Assembly: GCA_024102815.1 (NCBI GenBank)
Contig: JAGFJJ010000045.1
Coordinates: 85,752-149,751, forward strand
DNA length: 64,000 nucleotides
Origin: Phycisphaerae bacterium
GTDB taxonomy: Bacteria > Planctomycetota > Phycisphaerae > UBA1845
Reading direction: 5' to 3'
The notes beneath the pieces are model-generated. The model saw nothing but the letters and a program-made list of their open reading frames with translations, did no database searches and was not told the origin of the DNA. The translations under genes were made by a program, and so were the position numbers. Numbering within the stretch: the stretch's first letter is position 1; each line of letters opens with the position of its first letter. Shown one piece after another: positions 9,772 to 18,428 of this stretch.

Positions 9772-11067
9772 TTACCTTGTGGTCCGCACGGCGGACCCTT
9801 CGGATAGCTCCGCGCAGACCGAAGCCTGCGGCTCGCGATTGGCGAGACGCTCGCGCAGCAGTTCGACGAGCGGCCGGACGGTGACGCGGGAATCGAATTC
9901 TCGGACGATGCGTTCCCGAGCCGACGCGGCCATGCGTCGCCTTACTGAGGGATCATCGGCCAAATCGGCGATGGCCTGCGCTAGAAGATCAGGCCGTGCG
10001 GGGCTGACCAGCACGCCGTCCTCGCCATCGCGGATCAATTCCGGAATGCCCGTTATTCGTGAGGAGACCGTCGGCAGTCCCGAGGCCATGGCTTCCATCA
10101 GCACAACGGGCAGTCCTTCGGAGAAGCTGGGCAGCACGAACACATCCGCCGCGGCATAGAAGTCACCGATGTGGTCCTGCCCGATAGCGCCGGCGAAGGT
10201 CACCAACGATTGGATTTCGTGTCGTGCGACTTCCGCTTCGAGCTGCGAACGCTTGGGGCCATCCCCGACGAACGTGCAATGCACCGGTACGCCGCGCTGC
10301 TTCAAGTCGTGAAGTGCGGCGAGCAGAACCAGGTGCCCTTTCTCCGGAGAGAGGCGTCCAACGGTCAGGAGCTTCAGTGGATGATCAGGCGAAGGCGCCA
10401 CGAATTCGCGCGGTCGATCGGCCGGTGGCTGAAAACGTTCGGGGTCGATGCCGCAGAAGACGCGATGGATCCGCGGCCAGTGGTTCGGATCGGATTGCAG
10501 CATGGCCTGGGCCCGCCCAAAGTCGGATACGCAGGCGGTGAAGGCCGCGGATGCGATCTTGCTTCGCAGGCGCGACGTGACCGGATCGCCGAAATCTGCA
10601 TGACCGTGGATGGTGAGACTCCACGACCCATCGCAGATGCAGGCGGCGAGCCTGGCGACGTTGGCGGCGACGTTCGCGAAATGGGCGTGAACATGTCGAA
10701 TACCACGCCGGCTCAGTTCATCGGCGAGGATGCCAGCCTCCGCGAAGTAATACATGTACCACACCCCGTTGCGCAGGCCCGGGGGTCGATCGCGCAAAGA
10801 CTCCAGCAGAGCACGGAAGTAGCCGGCCGGCCGTCGGAGGAATGCACGAAGATGGGCGACCAGGAGTCTCAGCGGTCCGGCGGGAAGTATGGCGCGGGTC
10901 CGGGCGCTTTCCGCGCGGTCGAGTTCGGTGAGCAGCTCGTTCGGCGGAACGCGGCGAACGGTGAATGTCTGCACGTCGAAGCCGGCGTCGCGCAGGGCGA
11001 GAATCTCGCGCATGATAAACGTGTGCGAGATCGCCGGGTAGCGGCTGCAAAGGTAGGCGACCCTCAC
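9772..11067 (-). CDS. Glycosyltransferase family 4 with repeat-derived C-terminus
   Basis: A 431-residue GT-B enzyme. The N-terminal half begins RVAYLCSRYPAISHTF, typical of colanic-acid/EPS GT4 enzymes. The C-terminal half has LLTVGRLSPEKGH, CTFVGDGPKR and FVLPSFSEGLPVVLMEAMASGLP, the E-x7-E donor-sugar motif. The last 22 or so residues (from EPQASVCAEL onward) are encoded by two palindromic repeats (9781-9837), so the ancestral protein probably ended earlier. The ATG overlaps the deacetylase stop by four bases. It works in the cytoplasm on the polysaccharide repeat unit. Confidence 0.9.
   Translation of the reverse strand: MRVAYLCSRYPAISHTFIMREILALRDAGFDVQTFTVRRVPPNELLTELDRAESARTRAILPAGPLRLLVAHLRAFLRRPAGYFRALLESLRDRPPGLRNGVWYMYYFAEAGILADELSRRGIRHVHAHFANVAANVARLAACICDGSWSLTIHGHADFGDPVTSRLRSKIASAAFTACVSDFGRAQAMLQSDPNHWPRIHRVFCGIDPERFQPPADRPREFVAPSPDHPLKLLTVGRLSPEKGHLVLLAALHDLKQRGVPVHCTFVGDGPKRSQLEAEVARHEIQSLVTFAGAIGQDHIGDFYAAADVFVLPSFSEGLPVVLMEAMASGLPTVSSRITGIPELIRDGEDGVLVSPARPDLLAQAIADLADDPSVRRRMAASARERIVREFDSRVTVRPLVELLRERLANREPQASVCAELSEGSAVRTTR
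9781..9837. repeat. Two palindromic dispersed repeats at the 3' end of a GT4 gene
   Basis: GGTCCGCACGGCGGACC (9781-9797) is an inverted repeat, also found at 51435, 51541, 55381 and 57295 with small changes. The adjacent element GCAGACCGAAGCCTGCGGC (9815-9833) matches elements in the sulfatase-like gene. Both are translated as the C-terminal tail of the glycosyltransferase. Confidence 0.75.
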
Positions 11068-12086
11068 GGCGAGACTCCATTGGCGGACGGTCGTTCGGTA
11101 CCACCCCGACGCGCTTCGCGCAGGAAGAGTTTGTCGCCTGCGCCGGTCAATTCCAGGGCGAACAAGGCGTCGGAGGGTCGATCGCTTCCGCCAACGAGAC
11201 GTTCCTGGGCGACAAACACGCGACGGAGGCGCATGACGTCGCGGTGCGGATCGTTGAGGCCGGGCAGCGTGGTTACGGCCTGTCGAATGCCCGCGTTTCG
11301 CGCTTTGCTTACCACGACTTCGTTGAAGTCGCCGTTGGGATAGGCCAGGGACACGATCGGCTGGCCCATAACGGCCGAGAGATCCGCACAGGATCCGGCG
11401 AGCTCCTCGTCGATTTCCGCGGGTGCGAGCCGCGGGAGAATGGGATGGGTACGGGTGTGCGAGCCGATCTCGTGCCCCTGGTGGGCGAGCTCGCGCAACT
11501 GCTGTGAACTCATGATGGCATCGGCATGGTCGGGAGTGCCGTTCGACGGGCGAACGGACGCAAGCTCGACCGCGCAGGCCACGACTTCGCGCCGGAAGGC
11601 GGCGTCGAGCTCCTTGGCCTCGGCCACGATGGTCCGCGCGGGATCATGGGAGACGGATGAGAGTCGTTCCTGCAGCCAGCGACGCGGCTCCTTGGGGCCC
11701 TCGCAGGGCGGCGTGTGCTCCACATCGATGGATTCGAGTTTCCGAATCGCCCGGGCGAGACGGTCGTACCAGGGCGATTCATCCGTATCCACGAGCCTGC
11801 TGATGGCGAAGAACGTCGCAGGGACGCCGTGCTGTCGAAGGACCGGTGCCGCGAAGGTGGCATTATCGCGATAGCCGTCGTCGAAGGTGACCACAGCCGC
11901 GGGCAGGTCGTGTAGCTTGCCGCGGCGGCGTTCTTCGACGGCGTCCCGAAGCGTCAGGCAGCGGTAGTGTCTTGACAGCCAGCGCATCTGCGCGTCGAAG
12001 ATCTCTGGTGTCACCGCAAGCGAGGGGAACGGCGAACCGGCGCGGTCGTCCTCCGGAAGTACGCGGTGGTAACAGAGGATGATCAA
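11064..12086 (-). CDS. Polysaccharide deacetylase (NodB homology domain, CE4)
   Basis: The 340-residue protein carries the NodB fold: LCYHRVLP at the N-terminus, the catalytic VVTFDDGYRDN (metal- and base-providing DD), and GHEIGSHTRTHPIL, which supplies the zinc-binding His pair. These enzymes remove N- or O-acetyl groups from glycans. The called start is a TTG at 12086; the frame is open upstream and its residues (ISALIRRLHRRDL) look native, but I find no ATG or GTG there, so the true start is uncertain. It probably modifies the polymer made by this locus; no signal peptide is obvious. Confidence 0.88.
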   Translation of the reverse strand: MIILCYHRVLPEDDRAGSPFPSLAVTPEIFDAQMRWLSRHYRCLTLRDAVEERRRGKLHDLPAAVVTFDDGYRDNATFAAPVLRQHGVPATFFAISRLVDTDESPWYDRLARAIRKLESIDVEHTPPCEGPKEPRRWLQERLSSVSHDPARTIVAEAKELDAAFRREVVACAVELASVRPSNGTPDHADAIMSSQQLRELAHQGHEIGSHTRTHPILPRLAPAEIDEELAGSCADLSAVMGQPIVSLAYPNGDFNEVVVSKARNAGIRQAVTTLPGLNDPHRDVMRLRRVFVAQERLVGGSDRPSDALFALELTGAGDKLFLREARRGGTERPSANGVSP

Positions 12087-12192
12087 GTCCCGACGGTGGA
12101 GCCGTCGGATGAGGGCGCTGATACCGGAGGCGTGCAGCGCGCCGGCAGCGGTCGTGCGGAGGATGGCCTTTACGTGACCCAGAGACGGTATC

Positions 12193-13257
12193 CTATCGGT
12201 ACTCGATGAGTGCTTTGGGAGAGCGCTTCAACGTGCTTCGCAACCAGAAGTCAATCGACCCGACCGTGATGGGCAGCTTGGCCACATAGTGGTGCAACGA
12301 GTAGAGCACGGCGTCGGAGAGCGAGCCGAGTCGCCCGCGCATGCGCCAGGCATTGCGCATGATGAGCGCGGCCACGAGAATCATCCAGAACACGAACGGA
12401 AGGGGCGCCCAAAGGAAGATCGAAAGGATGACGGCGAGCAGGGCGACGGTCACGTGGATCGGCCCGCGCCAGCGCGCCCGCCGCCAGGAGTGCAACTGCG
12501 GATGACGTCCGCCGACCTCCGCGTAGGCGTGACCCGTGCGCGTACATCGCTTCCAGTACTGACGGAATCGGGTCATGTTCATGTCGTGCAGGGTCATGGG
12601 CTCGTCGAGGCAGAGAATGACCTTGTGCTGTCCGCTGCGGATTCGGAAGCAGAGGTCGGGCTCTTCCCCGGCGATCAGCGTTTCGTCGAATCCGCCGGCC
12701 TGGCGTAGCACTTCGCGGCGGAACATGGCGTCGCCGGCGCAACTTTCGGCCTCGCCGGGACCGACGAACCAGTCGTGGTGCGTCCAGAAATTGTAGATGG
12801 TCGATCGCGGAGCGACTTCCTCGCGCCGGCCGAACACGCAGGCCACCCGAGGATCACCCATGGCATTGGCCGCTTTTGCGAACCAGTCGCGGTGGATGAC
12901 CGTGTCGCCGTCGAAGAAGTGGACGAACTCGTGATTGGCCGCGGCGGCGCCCGCATTGCGTCCCGCGGCCGCGCAGGGTCGCGTGGGGTGAATGGTAATT
13001 ACCTTTGCGCCGCGTTCGGCGGCGATCCGGCAGCTATCGTCGGTCGAATCCGAATCAACGTAGATGATCTCCAGCTTCCCTTCCGGGTAAGCGGCAGCGC
13101 GGATGGACTCGAGGCAGCGCACGAGGCGCTGGCCTTCATTTCGGCCGATGACCACGACGCTGATCGACGGTAACGCCTGCGGTGCCTCCGCCGCGCGATC
13201 GCCATGGGGCGTCACGACCGACTCTGCGCCGGACATCTGAGACGGGTCATCCGCCAT
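12193..13257 (-). CDS. Glycosyltransferase family 2 with C-terminal membrane segments
   Basis: About 354 residues. The GT-A domain begins ISVVVIGRNEGQRL and includes IIYVDSDSTDDS and FVHFFDGDTVIH, the DxD-type metal site. Later parts show EEPDLCFRIR, where an ED/EP-type catalytic acid region is expected, then two hydrophobic stretches near the C-terminus (VTVALLAVILSIFLW and FVFWMILVAALIM). It is therefore probably anchored in the inner membrane, facing the cytoplasm. I use the ATG at 13257, after which only 11 bases overlap the preceding gene; a GTG at 13284 is an alternative. Confidence 0.87.
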   Translation of the reverse strand: MADDPSQMSGAESVVTPHGDRAAEAPQALPSISVVVIGRNEGQRLVRCLESIRAAAYPEGKLEIIYVDSDSTDDSCRIAAERGAKVITIHPTRPCAAAGRNAGAAAANHEFVHFFDGDTVIHRDWFAKAANAMGDPRVACVFGRREEVAPRSTIYNFWTHHDWFVGPGEAESCAGDAMFRREVLRQAGGFDETLIAGEEPDLCFRIRSGQHKVILCLDEPMTLHDMNMTRFRQYWKRCTRTGHAYAEVGGRHPQLHSWRRARWRGPIHVTVALLAVILSIFLWAPLPFVFWMILVAALIMRNAWRMRGRLGSLSDAVLYSLHHYVAKLPITVGSIDFWLRSTLKRSPKALIEYR

Positions 13258-14311
13258 CGGCAAGATAGGGATTGATGAAGACACGGTAAGGCGTTCGATC
13301 GGATGCGTTTTTCCCGGTTCGACACAGGCGGGACCAGATGGCGCGCGGCAGGCGCTTCAACGTTCGCCAGTAGAGCCGGAGCAGGAGTTCCTTCTCGAGA
13401 ATGGCAATCGGCGCCTGGTTGGTGCCGAGGAGCCTGGCCTTGATCAGCACGAGAAGCGCAAGGACGATATGGATGCACTCGACCCACGCCGCGTAGAGCA
13501 TCCCGCGGTGCTTGACGAAGTATCGCACGCGGCTGTTGCGCTCCACCGTAAGATACTTGATACGCGCTTCGGGGTTGGGGTTGGACTGCGGCTCACTCTG
13601 CCGGTCAAGGTGCATAATGCGCGCGTGCGGCGTGTACCAGACGGCGTGGCCCGCCTTGCGTACACGATGGCACCAGTCCACTTCGTCATACGTAAGGAAG
13701 AAGTAGGGGTCCAGCCCGCCGACGCGTTCGAGCACCTCGCGGCGCGTGAGAATGGCCGCGCCGCTCACCCAATCCACCGCCCGCTCGTCCTCGCCATCCC
13801 ACCAGAGCATATCGAAGCGGTTGTAGAAGCGGCTCTTGGGGTGACGCCACGCGAGCCCGGATAGGCCGAAGGCGTAGGAGAGCGCCGTGGGGAAGGCCCG
13901 GGCTGATATTTGTCGCGAGCCGTCGCCATTAAGGAGCTTGGGGCCGACGGCGCCGACCTCCGGGCGTTCATCCAGGACCTTGATCAGGATGCAGATTGCG
14001 TCCGGTTCGATCACGGTGTCGGGATTCAGGAGAAACACGTAGCCTCCGCGGGCGATGGCGAATGCACGATTGTTGGCCTCGGCGAATCCGAGGTTGGCGC
14101 GGTTCTCCAAAATGTGGACCTCGGGGAATTCTGCGCGAACCCACTCGAGTGAGCCGTCCGTGCTTCCATTGTCGGAGAGAATGGTCTCGGCGGCGATGCC
14201 GCGCAGCGCCTCGCGCAAGGCGGGCAGGCAGCCGCGCAGCACGCGAAGGTTGTTGTAGTTGACCACCACCACCGTCAGGTCAACGGAGGATGTCTCTTCG
14301 TGCTCACCCAT
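13247..14311 (-). CDS. Glycosyltransferase family 2 (rhamnosyltransferase-like)
   Basis: This 354-residue protein has the WbbL/RfbF-like GT2 pattern: LTVVVVNYNNLRVLRGC, ILSDNGSTDGSLEWV, NRANLGFAEANNRAF, YVFLLNPDTVI and the acceptor/catalytic block FFLTYDEVDWCHRV. That set is typical of rhamnosyl- and related transferases. The neighbouring RmlC- and RmlD-like genes fit a deoxyhexose donor, but substrate is inference. The start is ATG 14311; the longer open frame upstream is a palindromic repeat (14360-14385). A hydrophobic stretch near residue 300 suggests membrane contact. Confidence 0.9.
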   Translation of the reverse strand: MGEHEETSSVDLTVVVVNYNNLRVLRGCLPALREALRGIAAETILSDNGSTDGSLEWVRAEFPEVHILENRANLGFAEANNRAFAIARGGYVFLLNPDTVIEPDAICILIKVLDERPEVGAVGPKLLNGDGSRQISARAFPTALSYAFGLSGLAWRHPKSRFYNRFDMLWWDGEDERAVDWVSGAAILTRREVLERVGGLDPYFFLTYDEVDWCHRVRKAGHAVWYTPHARIMHLDRQSEPQSNPNPEARIKYLTVERNSRVRYFVKHRGMLYAAWVECIHIVLALLVLIKARLLGTNQAPIAILEKELLLRLYWRTLKRLPRAIWSRLCRTGKNASDRTPYRVFINPYLADGG

Positions 14312-14359
14312 TACCAAGAACGACCAGTCGTTTGTGCAACCCGAATCGTGCGAAATACA

Positions 14360-14385
14360 AGAGCACTGCCCAAGAGCAGTGGCAT
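14360..14385. repeat. Palindromic dispersed repeat between two polysaccharide genes
   Basis: GAGCACTGCCCAAGAGCAGT (14361-14380) and its continuation are close to the reverse complement of the element at 55651-55675, which reads CCACTGCTCTTGAGCAGTGC. It lies between the RmlC-like stop and the GT2 start. Confidence 0.65.
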
Positions 14386-14391
14386 GCAGCC

Positions 14392-14859
14392 TTACCGGGC
14401 GATGATTTGCCACGGATTGAATCCGATGAGCTTGTCGAACTCGCCGGGCGGGACGCGGGTCTCATCGGGATTCGTACGGTTGTATTCATGGCTGGCCACG
14501 CTGCACATCAGCGTGTCGGGCTCGAGGCTCATCCACCCGTGGTAGACGCCCGGTGGGACGACGATCATGCTGGGTTTGCGATCGCTGCCGATGAGAATGT
14601 CGTGCTTGCGATACGTCGGGCTGGTCTCGCGGTCGTCGACCAGCACGAACTTGGCCGAGCCGTGGACGATGCAGAACCAGTCGTGCAACTCGCGATGCTT
14701 GTGGTAGGCGCGGGTGACAAAGGGGATGCGATCGCCCACCATGTACACCTGCCCGAACTTCGTGACGTATGGGTCACTCCCGTGAACTACTTCGTAGAGG
14801 TAGCCGCGATCGTCCTCGTGGACCGTAAGGAGAATCTGCTGTACGTCGTGAATATTCAT
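14392..14859 (-). CDS. dTDP-4-dehydrorhamnose 3,5-epimerase-related cupin (RmlC-like)
   Basis: A 155-residue, single-domain cupin. The segments YEVVHGSDPYV, GQVYMVGDRIP, AYHKHRELHDWFC, KFVLVDDRE and the later IVVPPGVYHGWMSLE follow the RmlC/FdtA core, in which His residues and the PPGvyHg loop form the active-site wall. It is shorter than classical RmlC (about 180 residues). A sugar-nucleotide 3,5-epimerase or a ketoisomerase of the FdtA type are both possible. It lies next to an RmlD-like reductase, supporting a role in making a 6-deoxyhexose donor for the polysaccharide. Confidence 0.75.
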   Translation of the reverse strand: MNIHDVQQILLTVHEDDRGYLYEVVHGSDPYVTKFGQVYMVGDRIPFVTRAYHKHRELHDWFCIVHGSAKFVLVDDRETSPTYRKHDILIGSDRKPSMIVVPPGVYHGWMSLEPDTLMCSVASHEYNRTNPDETRVPPGEFDKLIGFNPWQIIAR

Positions 14860-14927
14860 GGTGAGGTTCCTTATCTCGTAAGAATCTAGAACGGGATCGA
14901 ATCAGTCAGACGTTGCGCGGGTGGCTC

Positions 14928-15794
14928 TCAGCCGGCGCGCAAGCCCTTTTCCTCCAGGTAGGCGCCCAGCGCGTCGCGCCAGTGGCGAAGGCCGTTCACA
15001 CCGAGATCGTCGATCCGGCCGCTGTCCAATCGCGAGTAGACCGGCCGGCGGGCTCGCGAGGGAAACGCCGCCGAACTGACCGGCTCGATGGCGTGCTTCA
15101 CCCCTGCCAGCTCGAGCGTCGCCGTGGCGAAATCATACCAGGTGCAACCGTCGGCATTGGCGACGTGGACAGTGCCGGTCGCGCCGCGCTGCAGGAGTTG
15201 AATGACCGTCCGAACGAGATCGAGCGTGTACGTCGGCGACATGTACTGGTCGTTCACGACCTTGAGGGGGTCTCCCGCCTTCGCTTTTCGAAGGATCATC
15301 TCGGGGAAAGTCCATCCCTTCTTGCTGGTCACCGCTCCGAAGAGGCTGCTGGAACGGACGATCAGGTGATTCTCCGCGGTCATGCGCACGCACTGCTCAC
15401 CGGCGACCTTGCTGACGCCATAGACGTTGACCGGTCCGACGATGTCGTCCTCCAGGTAGGGCTCCTTGCGGTTCGACTGCTGCCCGAAGACGTAGTCGGA
15501 ACTGAAGTAGACGATCTTCCGCCCGCCGACGGCCGCCGCGCGTGCGACGTTCAGCGCCCCGAGCGCGTTGACGGCGAAGGCCCGGTTTCCGTCGTCCTCG
15601 CAGCCGTTGACATCGTGAAAAGCGGCAAGATTGATGATGACGTCGGCGTCCATCGAGGACAGACATCGCTCGACCGAGGCGGCATCGGTGATATCCAGGT
15701 CCGCCCGGGTGAGCGGGATCCACTGTGTGGGGGAAAGCACCTTGCGGAACTCCTGTCCCACCTGCCCGGCCGAGCCGATTACTGCGAGTTTCAT
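14928..15794 (-). CDS. dTDP-4-dehydrorhamnose reductase-like protein (RmlD family)
   Basis: A 288-residue short-chain dehydrogenase. The N-terminal KLAVIGSAGQVGQEF is the NADPH-binding glycine motif of RmlD, NLAAFHDVNGCE matches the RmlD 'NaAAyTaVDkaE' block, and YGVSKVAGEQ supplies the catalytic Tyr-x3-Lys. The start at ATG 15794 is chosen because GAGG lies six bases upstream; a GTG two codons earlier is less likely. RmlD makes dTDP-L-rhamnose in the last step of the RmlABCD pathway; RmlA and RmlB are not in this window, so the exact substrate is inferred. Confidence 0.85.
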   Translation of the reverse strand: MKLAVIGSAGQVGQEFRKVLSPTQWIPLTRADLDITDAASVERCLSSMDADVIINLAAFHDVNGCEDDGNRAFAVNALGALNVARAAAVGGRKIVYFSSDYVFGQQSNRKEPYLEDDIVGPVNVYGVSKVAGEQCVRMTAENHLIVRSSSLFGAVTSKKGWTFPEMILRKAKAGDPLKVVNDQYMSPTYTLDLVRTVIQLLQRGATGTVHVANADGCTWYDFATATLELAGVKHAIEPVSSAAFPSRARRPVYSRLDSGRIDDLGVNGLRHWRDALGAYLEEKGLRAG

Positions 15795-15852
15795 AGTCAC
15801 CTCAATACGTCACGAGCCAACGAGCGTCGCCGTTCAATCCGCCGCGCAAAGC

Positions 15853-16902
15853 CTATCGTTCCCGTGGTGCTTCGCCGGGGAGGAACACGCTTCCCCCCAT
15901 GGCCTTCAATCGCGTCTCCATGTCGCACAGGAGCTCAAGCCAGCGGATGTTGTAATAGATCGGGTTGTCGATATCGATACCGCCTTCGAGTTCATCCCAC
16001 ATCTCATCGACGGAGCGCCCCATTTCGTGCTGCGGATTGAATCCCAGGGCGTTGCGGAATCTGTCTCCGTCCACGCGATAGCTGCGAGAGATGCCCACGG
16101 GCTGGAGATCCAGATCCAGGCGGATGCCCTTGTGTCCCTCCAGCGTGCGGCGCACCTCATGGGCGAGCTTGATCACCGGATAGTTATCCGACAGGGCGTT
16201 GAATATCTGCCCTTTGACCTTGGCTTCCGGCGCGGACAGGGCGATGCGATACGCGTCGACGGCATCATCGATGTGGAGCATGGGCCGCCACATCCGCCCG
16301 CCCGCGTGCAGCGTCAACCGCCTCTTGGAATAGGCGTCGCGGGTGAAGGTATTGATCACCAGGTCGTAGCGCATGCGCGGTGACTGTCCGTAGACGGTTC
16401 CCTTGCGCAACATGACCGGGCAGAAATTGCTGTCGGTGAGATTGAGCAGGCCGATCTCCGCCTGGCGCTTGGACCACGAGTAGGGTGCCTGCGGGTCGAC
16501 CGGGAACTCCTCGCTCCGCATCTCGTTGTCCGGGTTCATGGTGTAATAGATGGAGCACGACGAGGCGAACACGAAGCGCTTGACCCCCGCCTTCTTGGCC
16601 ATTTCGCCAATGCGGATCGTGGCATCGGTATTCATGGCCTTGTTGGCCGCGGGATTGAACTCGGCGGTGGGGTCGTTGGAGAGCCCCGCCAGATGGACCA
16701 CGGCGTCCATATCCTTCAGCGCTGACGGCGGCAGGGCCAGGATATCTCCGGGGATGAGTTCGATCCGGTCGCGGACGGGAGCGAGACCGCCGTCACCGAA
16801 GATGAGCTTGTCCACCACGCGGACGTTGTGCCCGTCCGTCAGAAGCGCGGGGATGAGGCGACAGCCGATGTATCCCGCTCCGCCGGTAACCAGTACGTTC
16901 AT
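15853..16902 (-). CDS. NAD-dependent sugar-nucleotide epimerase/dehydratase (extended SDR)
   Basis: This 349-residue enzyme starts with the Rossmann motif VLVTGGAGYIGCRL, has VVHLAGLSNDPTAEF in the cofactor region, FASSCSIYYTMN at the serine position and the catalytic pair YSWSK. That fits the GalE-like extended SDR family acting on nucleotide sugars. The C-terminal half holds a long substrate-binding portion including RPMLHIDDAVDAY. It sits between the SGNH hydrolase and RmlD-like genes and likely provides an activated sugar for the repeat unit. Exact chemistry (epimerase, dehydratase or reductase) is not resolvable. Confidence 0.88.
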   Translation of the reverse strand: MNVLVTGGAGYIGCRLIPALLTDGHNVRVVDKLIFGDGGLAPVRDRIELIPGDILALPPSALKDMDAVVHLAGLSNDPTAEFNPAANKAMNTDATIRIGEMAKKAGVKRFVFASSCSIYYTMNPDNEMRSEEFPVDPQAPYSWSKRQAEIGLLNLTDSNFCPVMLRKGTVYGQSPRMRYDLVINTFTRDAYSKRRLTLHAGGRMWRPMLHIDDAVDAYRIALSAPEAKVKGQIFNALSDNYPVIKLAHEVRRTLEGHKGIRLDLDLQPVGISRSYRVDGDRFRNALGFNPQHEMGRSVDEMWDELEGGIDIDNPIYYNIRWLELLCDMETRLKAMGGSVFLPGEAPRER

Positions 16903-16940
16903 GCTACATTCCTTCTAATGAACAAACCCGCAGCGCGGAA

Positions 16941-18377
16941 TCAGGGTTTCCGTGCGATGCTGTCCGAGGCCAATTTTCGGAGCGCGACGGCCCAGCTCGT
17001 GCCGTGGTCCAGAATCACGTCTCGATAACTGCCTGCGCCGCCCTCTCCCGGTATATCGGCTGAGCCGAGGGGCGGTTCCACGCTGGCGGAATCTTTGAAC
17101 GCCTCGGCCACAGCTTGGGCGACCACTCCGTTGCCCTGGGCCGTCAAATGGGAATCGTCCAGGAAAAACGACTCCGGCGACATGCCGCCCAGCTCCGCTT
17201 CGCGAAGCAACGCGGGCATTAGATCGAGGAAGGCCAGTTTGTGCTCTTGGGAGTAGTCGGACAGCCGTCGCTGGGGGGCGTTCCTGCTCCTCGGGTTGGC
17301 AAGCTGGCTGCGGTAGGGGACCACGGCCAGAAGCAGACCCAGTTCTTCCGAGCGGTTGAGGTCTACGAGCTTATCCAGTTCAATTTCCTGCTGCTGCCAC
17401 GCTTCTTCGATCTGGGCGGCGTAGGGCTGTTCCCAGAGCAACCGGACGGCGTAGGCTTCGCGCCGCTGGGCCTCGGCAGTCGTCGGTGTCAGAGCAGTAA
17501 GTATTCCGCTGTAGTGGCGGAGGTGGGCGATCGAGCGGAAGAACCATGCGCCGGTACCGTCCGGAACACCCTGGAAACCGAGCCCCGTCCCTCCGAAACT
17601 GCGCAGGGCGGTGTACTTCTCAGTGATGTCGTTCAAGCAGATCAATAAGATGACCAGTCGCGGCCTGTAGCCGTGCTCCAGACAACGGCGGAGCTGATGC
17701 GTCTCCTGAAATGTGCAATAACCCGGGACACCTGTGTTCACCACGTCCCAGTACATCTCGGGGCGTTGTTTATTCAGGAGTCCCTGGAGAATCTGCGGGT
17801 AGGCATATTCCGCGTCCGAACCCTGACCGAATGTGACGGAATCGCCCAGGCAAATGACGCGCACAACGTTTGGATTCGTTTTCAACGAGATCGGAGGGGA
17901 ACGGAAACCATCGGCGTTTGTGATCAGGGGGACGCCCGCATACAGCCCATTGAAATTAGGCTTCAATTGCCAGCCGACTTCCGGTGCAGATTCAAAGGCC
18001 GTTACGCCGCCGGGCACCCGAGGATAGCGAAAGGCAGCAACCAGTTCGAGACCGATGAGCAGACTGACGAAAAAATAGGCGCCGAGAAGGATCCTTATGG
18101 CGGCCCAACGCTTCCCGAGCCGCAGTACTCCAAGAGTGACCATGATTGAGATCAGCGCAAGTGCAGCGGCATACGTCGCACTGCACGCCGCATTGAATCC
18201 TCCTCGCCCGGCCAGACCGCCATGTTGCCAAACGACAACGGCGATTGCGGCAACGACCAAAGAAACGGCCGCGCCGATGAGCCCAAGCATCATGCCTCCA
18301 CGCCGAAGCAGCGCGGTGCCGCCGGGGGCAATCTGGTCCCGGGGATCCGACAGGCTACCTTCATCCGGTTGCTGCAT
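16941..18377 (-). CDS. Membrane-anchored SGNH/GDSL-type hydrolase
   Basis: The 478-residue protein has three hydrophobic segments in the first 120 residues, then a soluble esterase domain. The domain starts with RVICLGDSVTFGQGSD (block I serine), has NTGVPGYC (block II Gly), LVILLICLNDI (block III Asn) and ends in DDSHLTAQGN (block V Asp-x2-His). Together these define an SGNH hydrolase. In polysaccharide loci such enzymes remove or transfer O-acetyl or acyl groups; the membrane anchor places it at the cell envelope, probably with the active site on the periplasmic side. Confidence 0.85.
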   Translation of the reverse strand: MQQPDEGSLSDPRDQIAPGGTALLRRGGMMLGLIGAAVSLVVAAIAVVVWQHGGLAGRGGFNAACSATYAAALALISIMVTLGVLRLGKRWAAIRILLGAYFFVSLLIGLELVAAFRYPRVPGGVTAFESAPEVGWQLKPNFNGLYAGVPLITNADGFRSPPISLKTNPNVVRVICLGDSVTFGQGSDAEYAYPQILQGLLNKQRPEMYWDVVNTGVPGYCTFQETHQLRRCLEHGYRPRLVILLICLNDITEKYTALRSFGGTGLGFQGVPDGTGAWFFRSIAHLRHYSGILTALTPTTAEAQRREAYAVRLLWEQPYAAQIEEAWQQQEIELDKLVDLNRSEELGLLLAVVPYRSQLANPRSRNAPQRRLSDYSQEHKLAFLDLMPALLREAELGGMSPESFFLDDSHLTAQGNGVVAQAVAEAFKDSASVEPPLGSADIPGEGGAGSYRDVILDHGTSWAVALRKLASDSIARKP

Positions 18378-18428
18378 TCTCCAGGCTTACCTGCCTAAGC
18401 GCGGCACGCGTCCCGCTTACTGGTTTTC

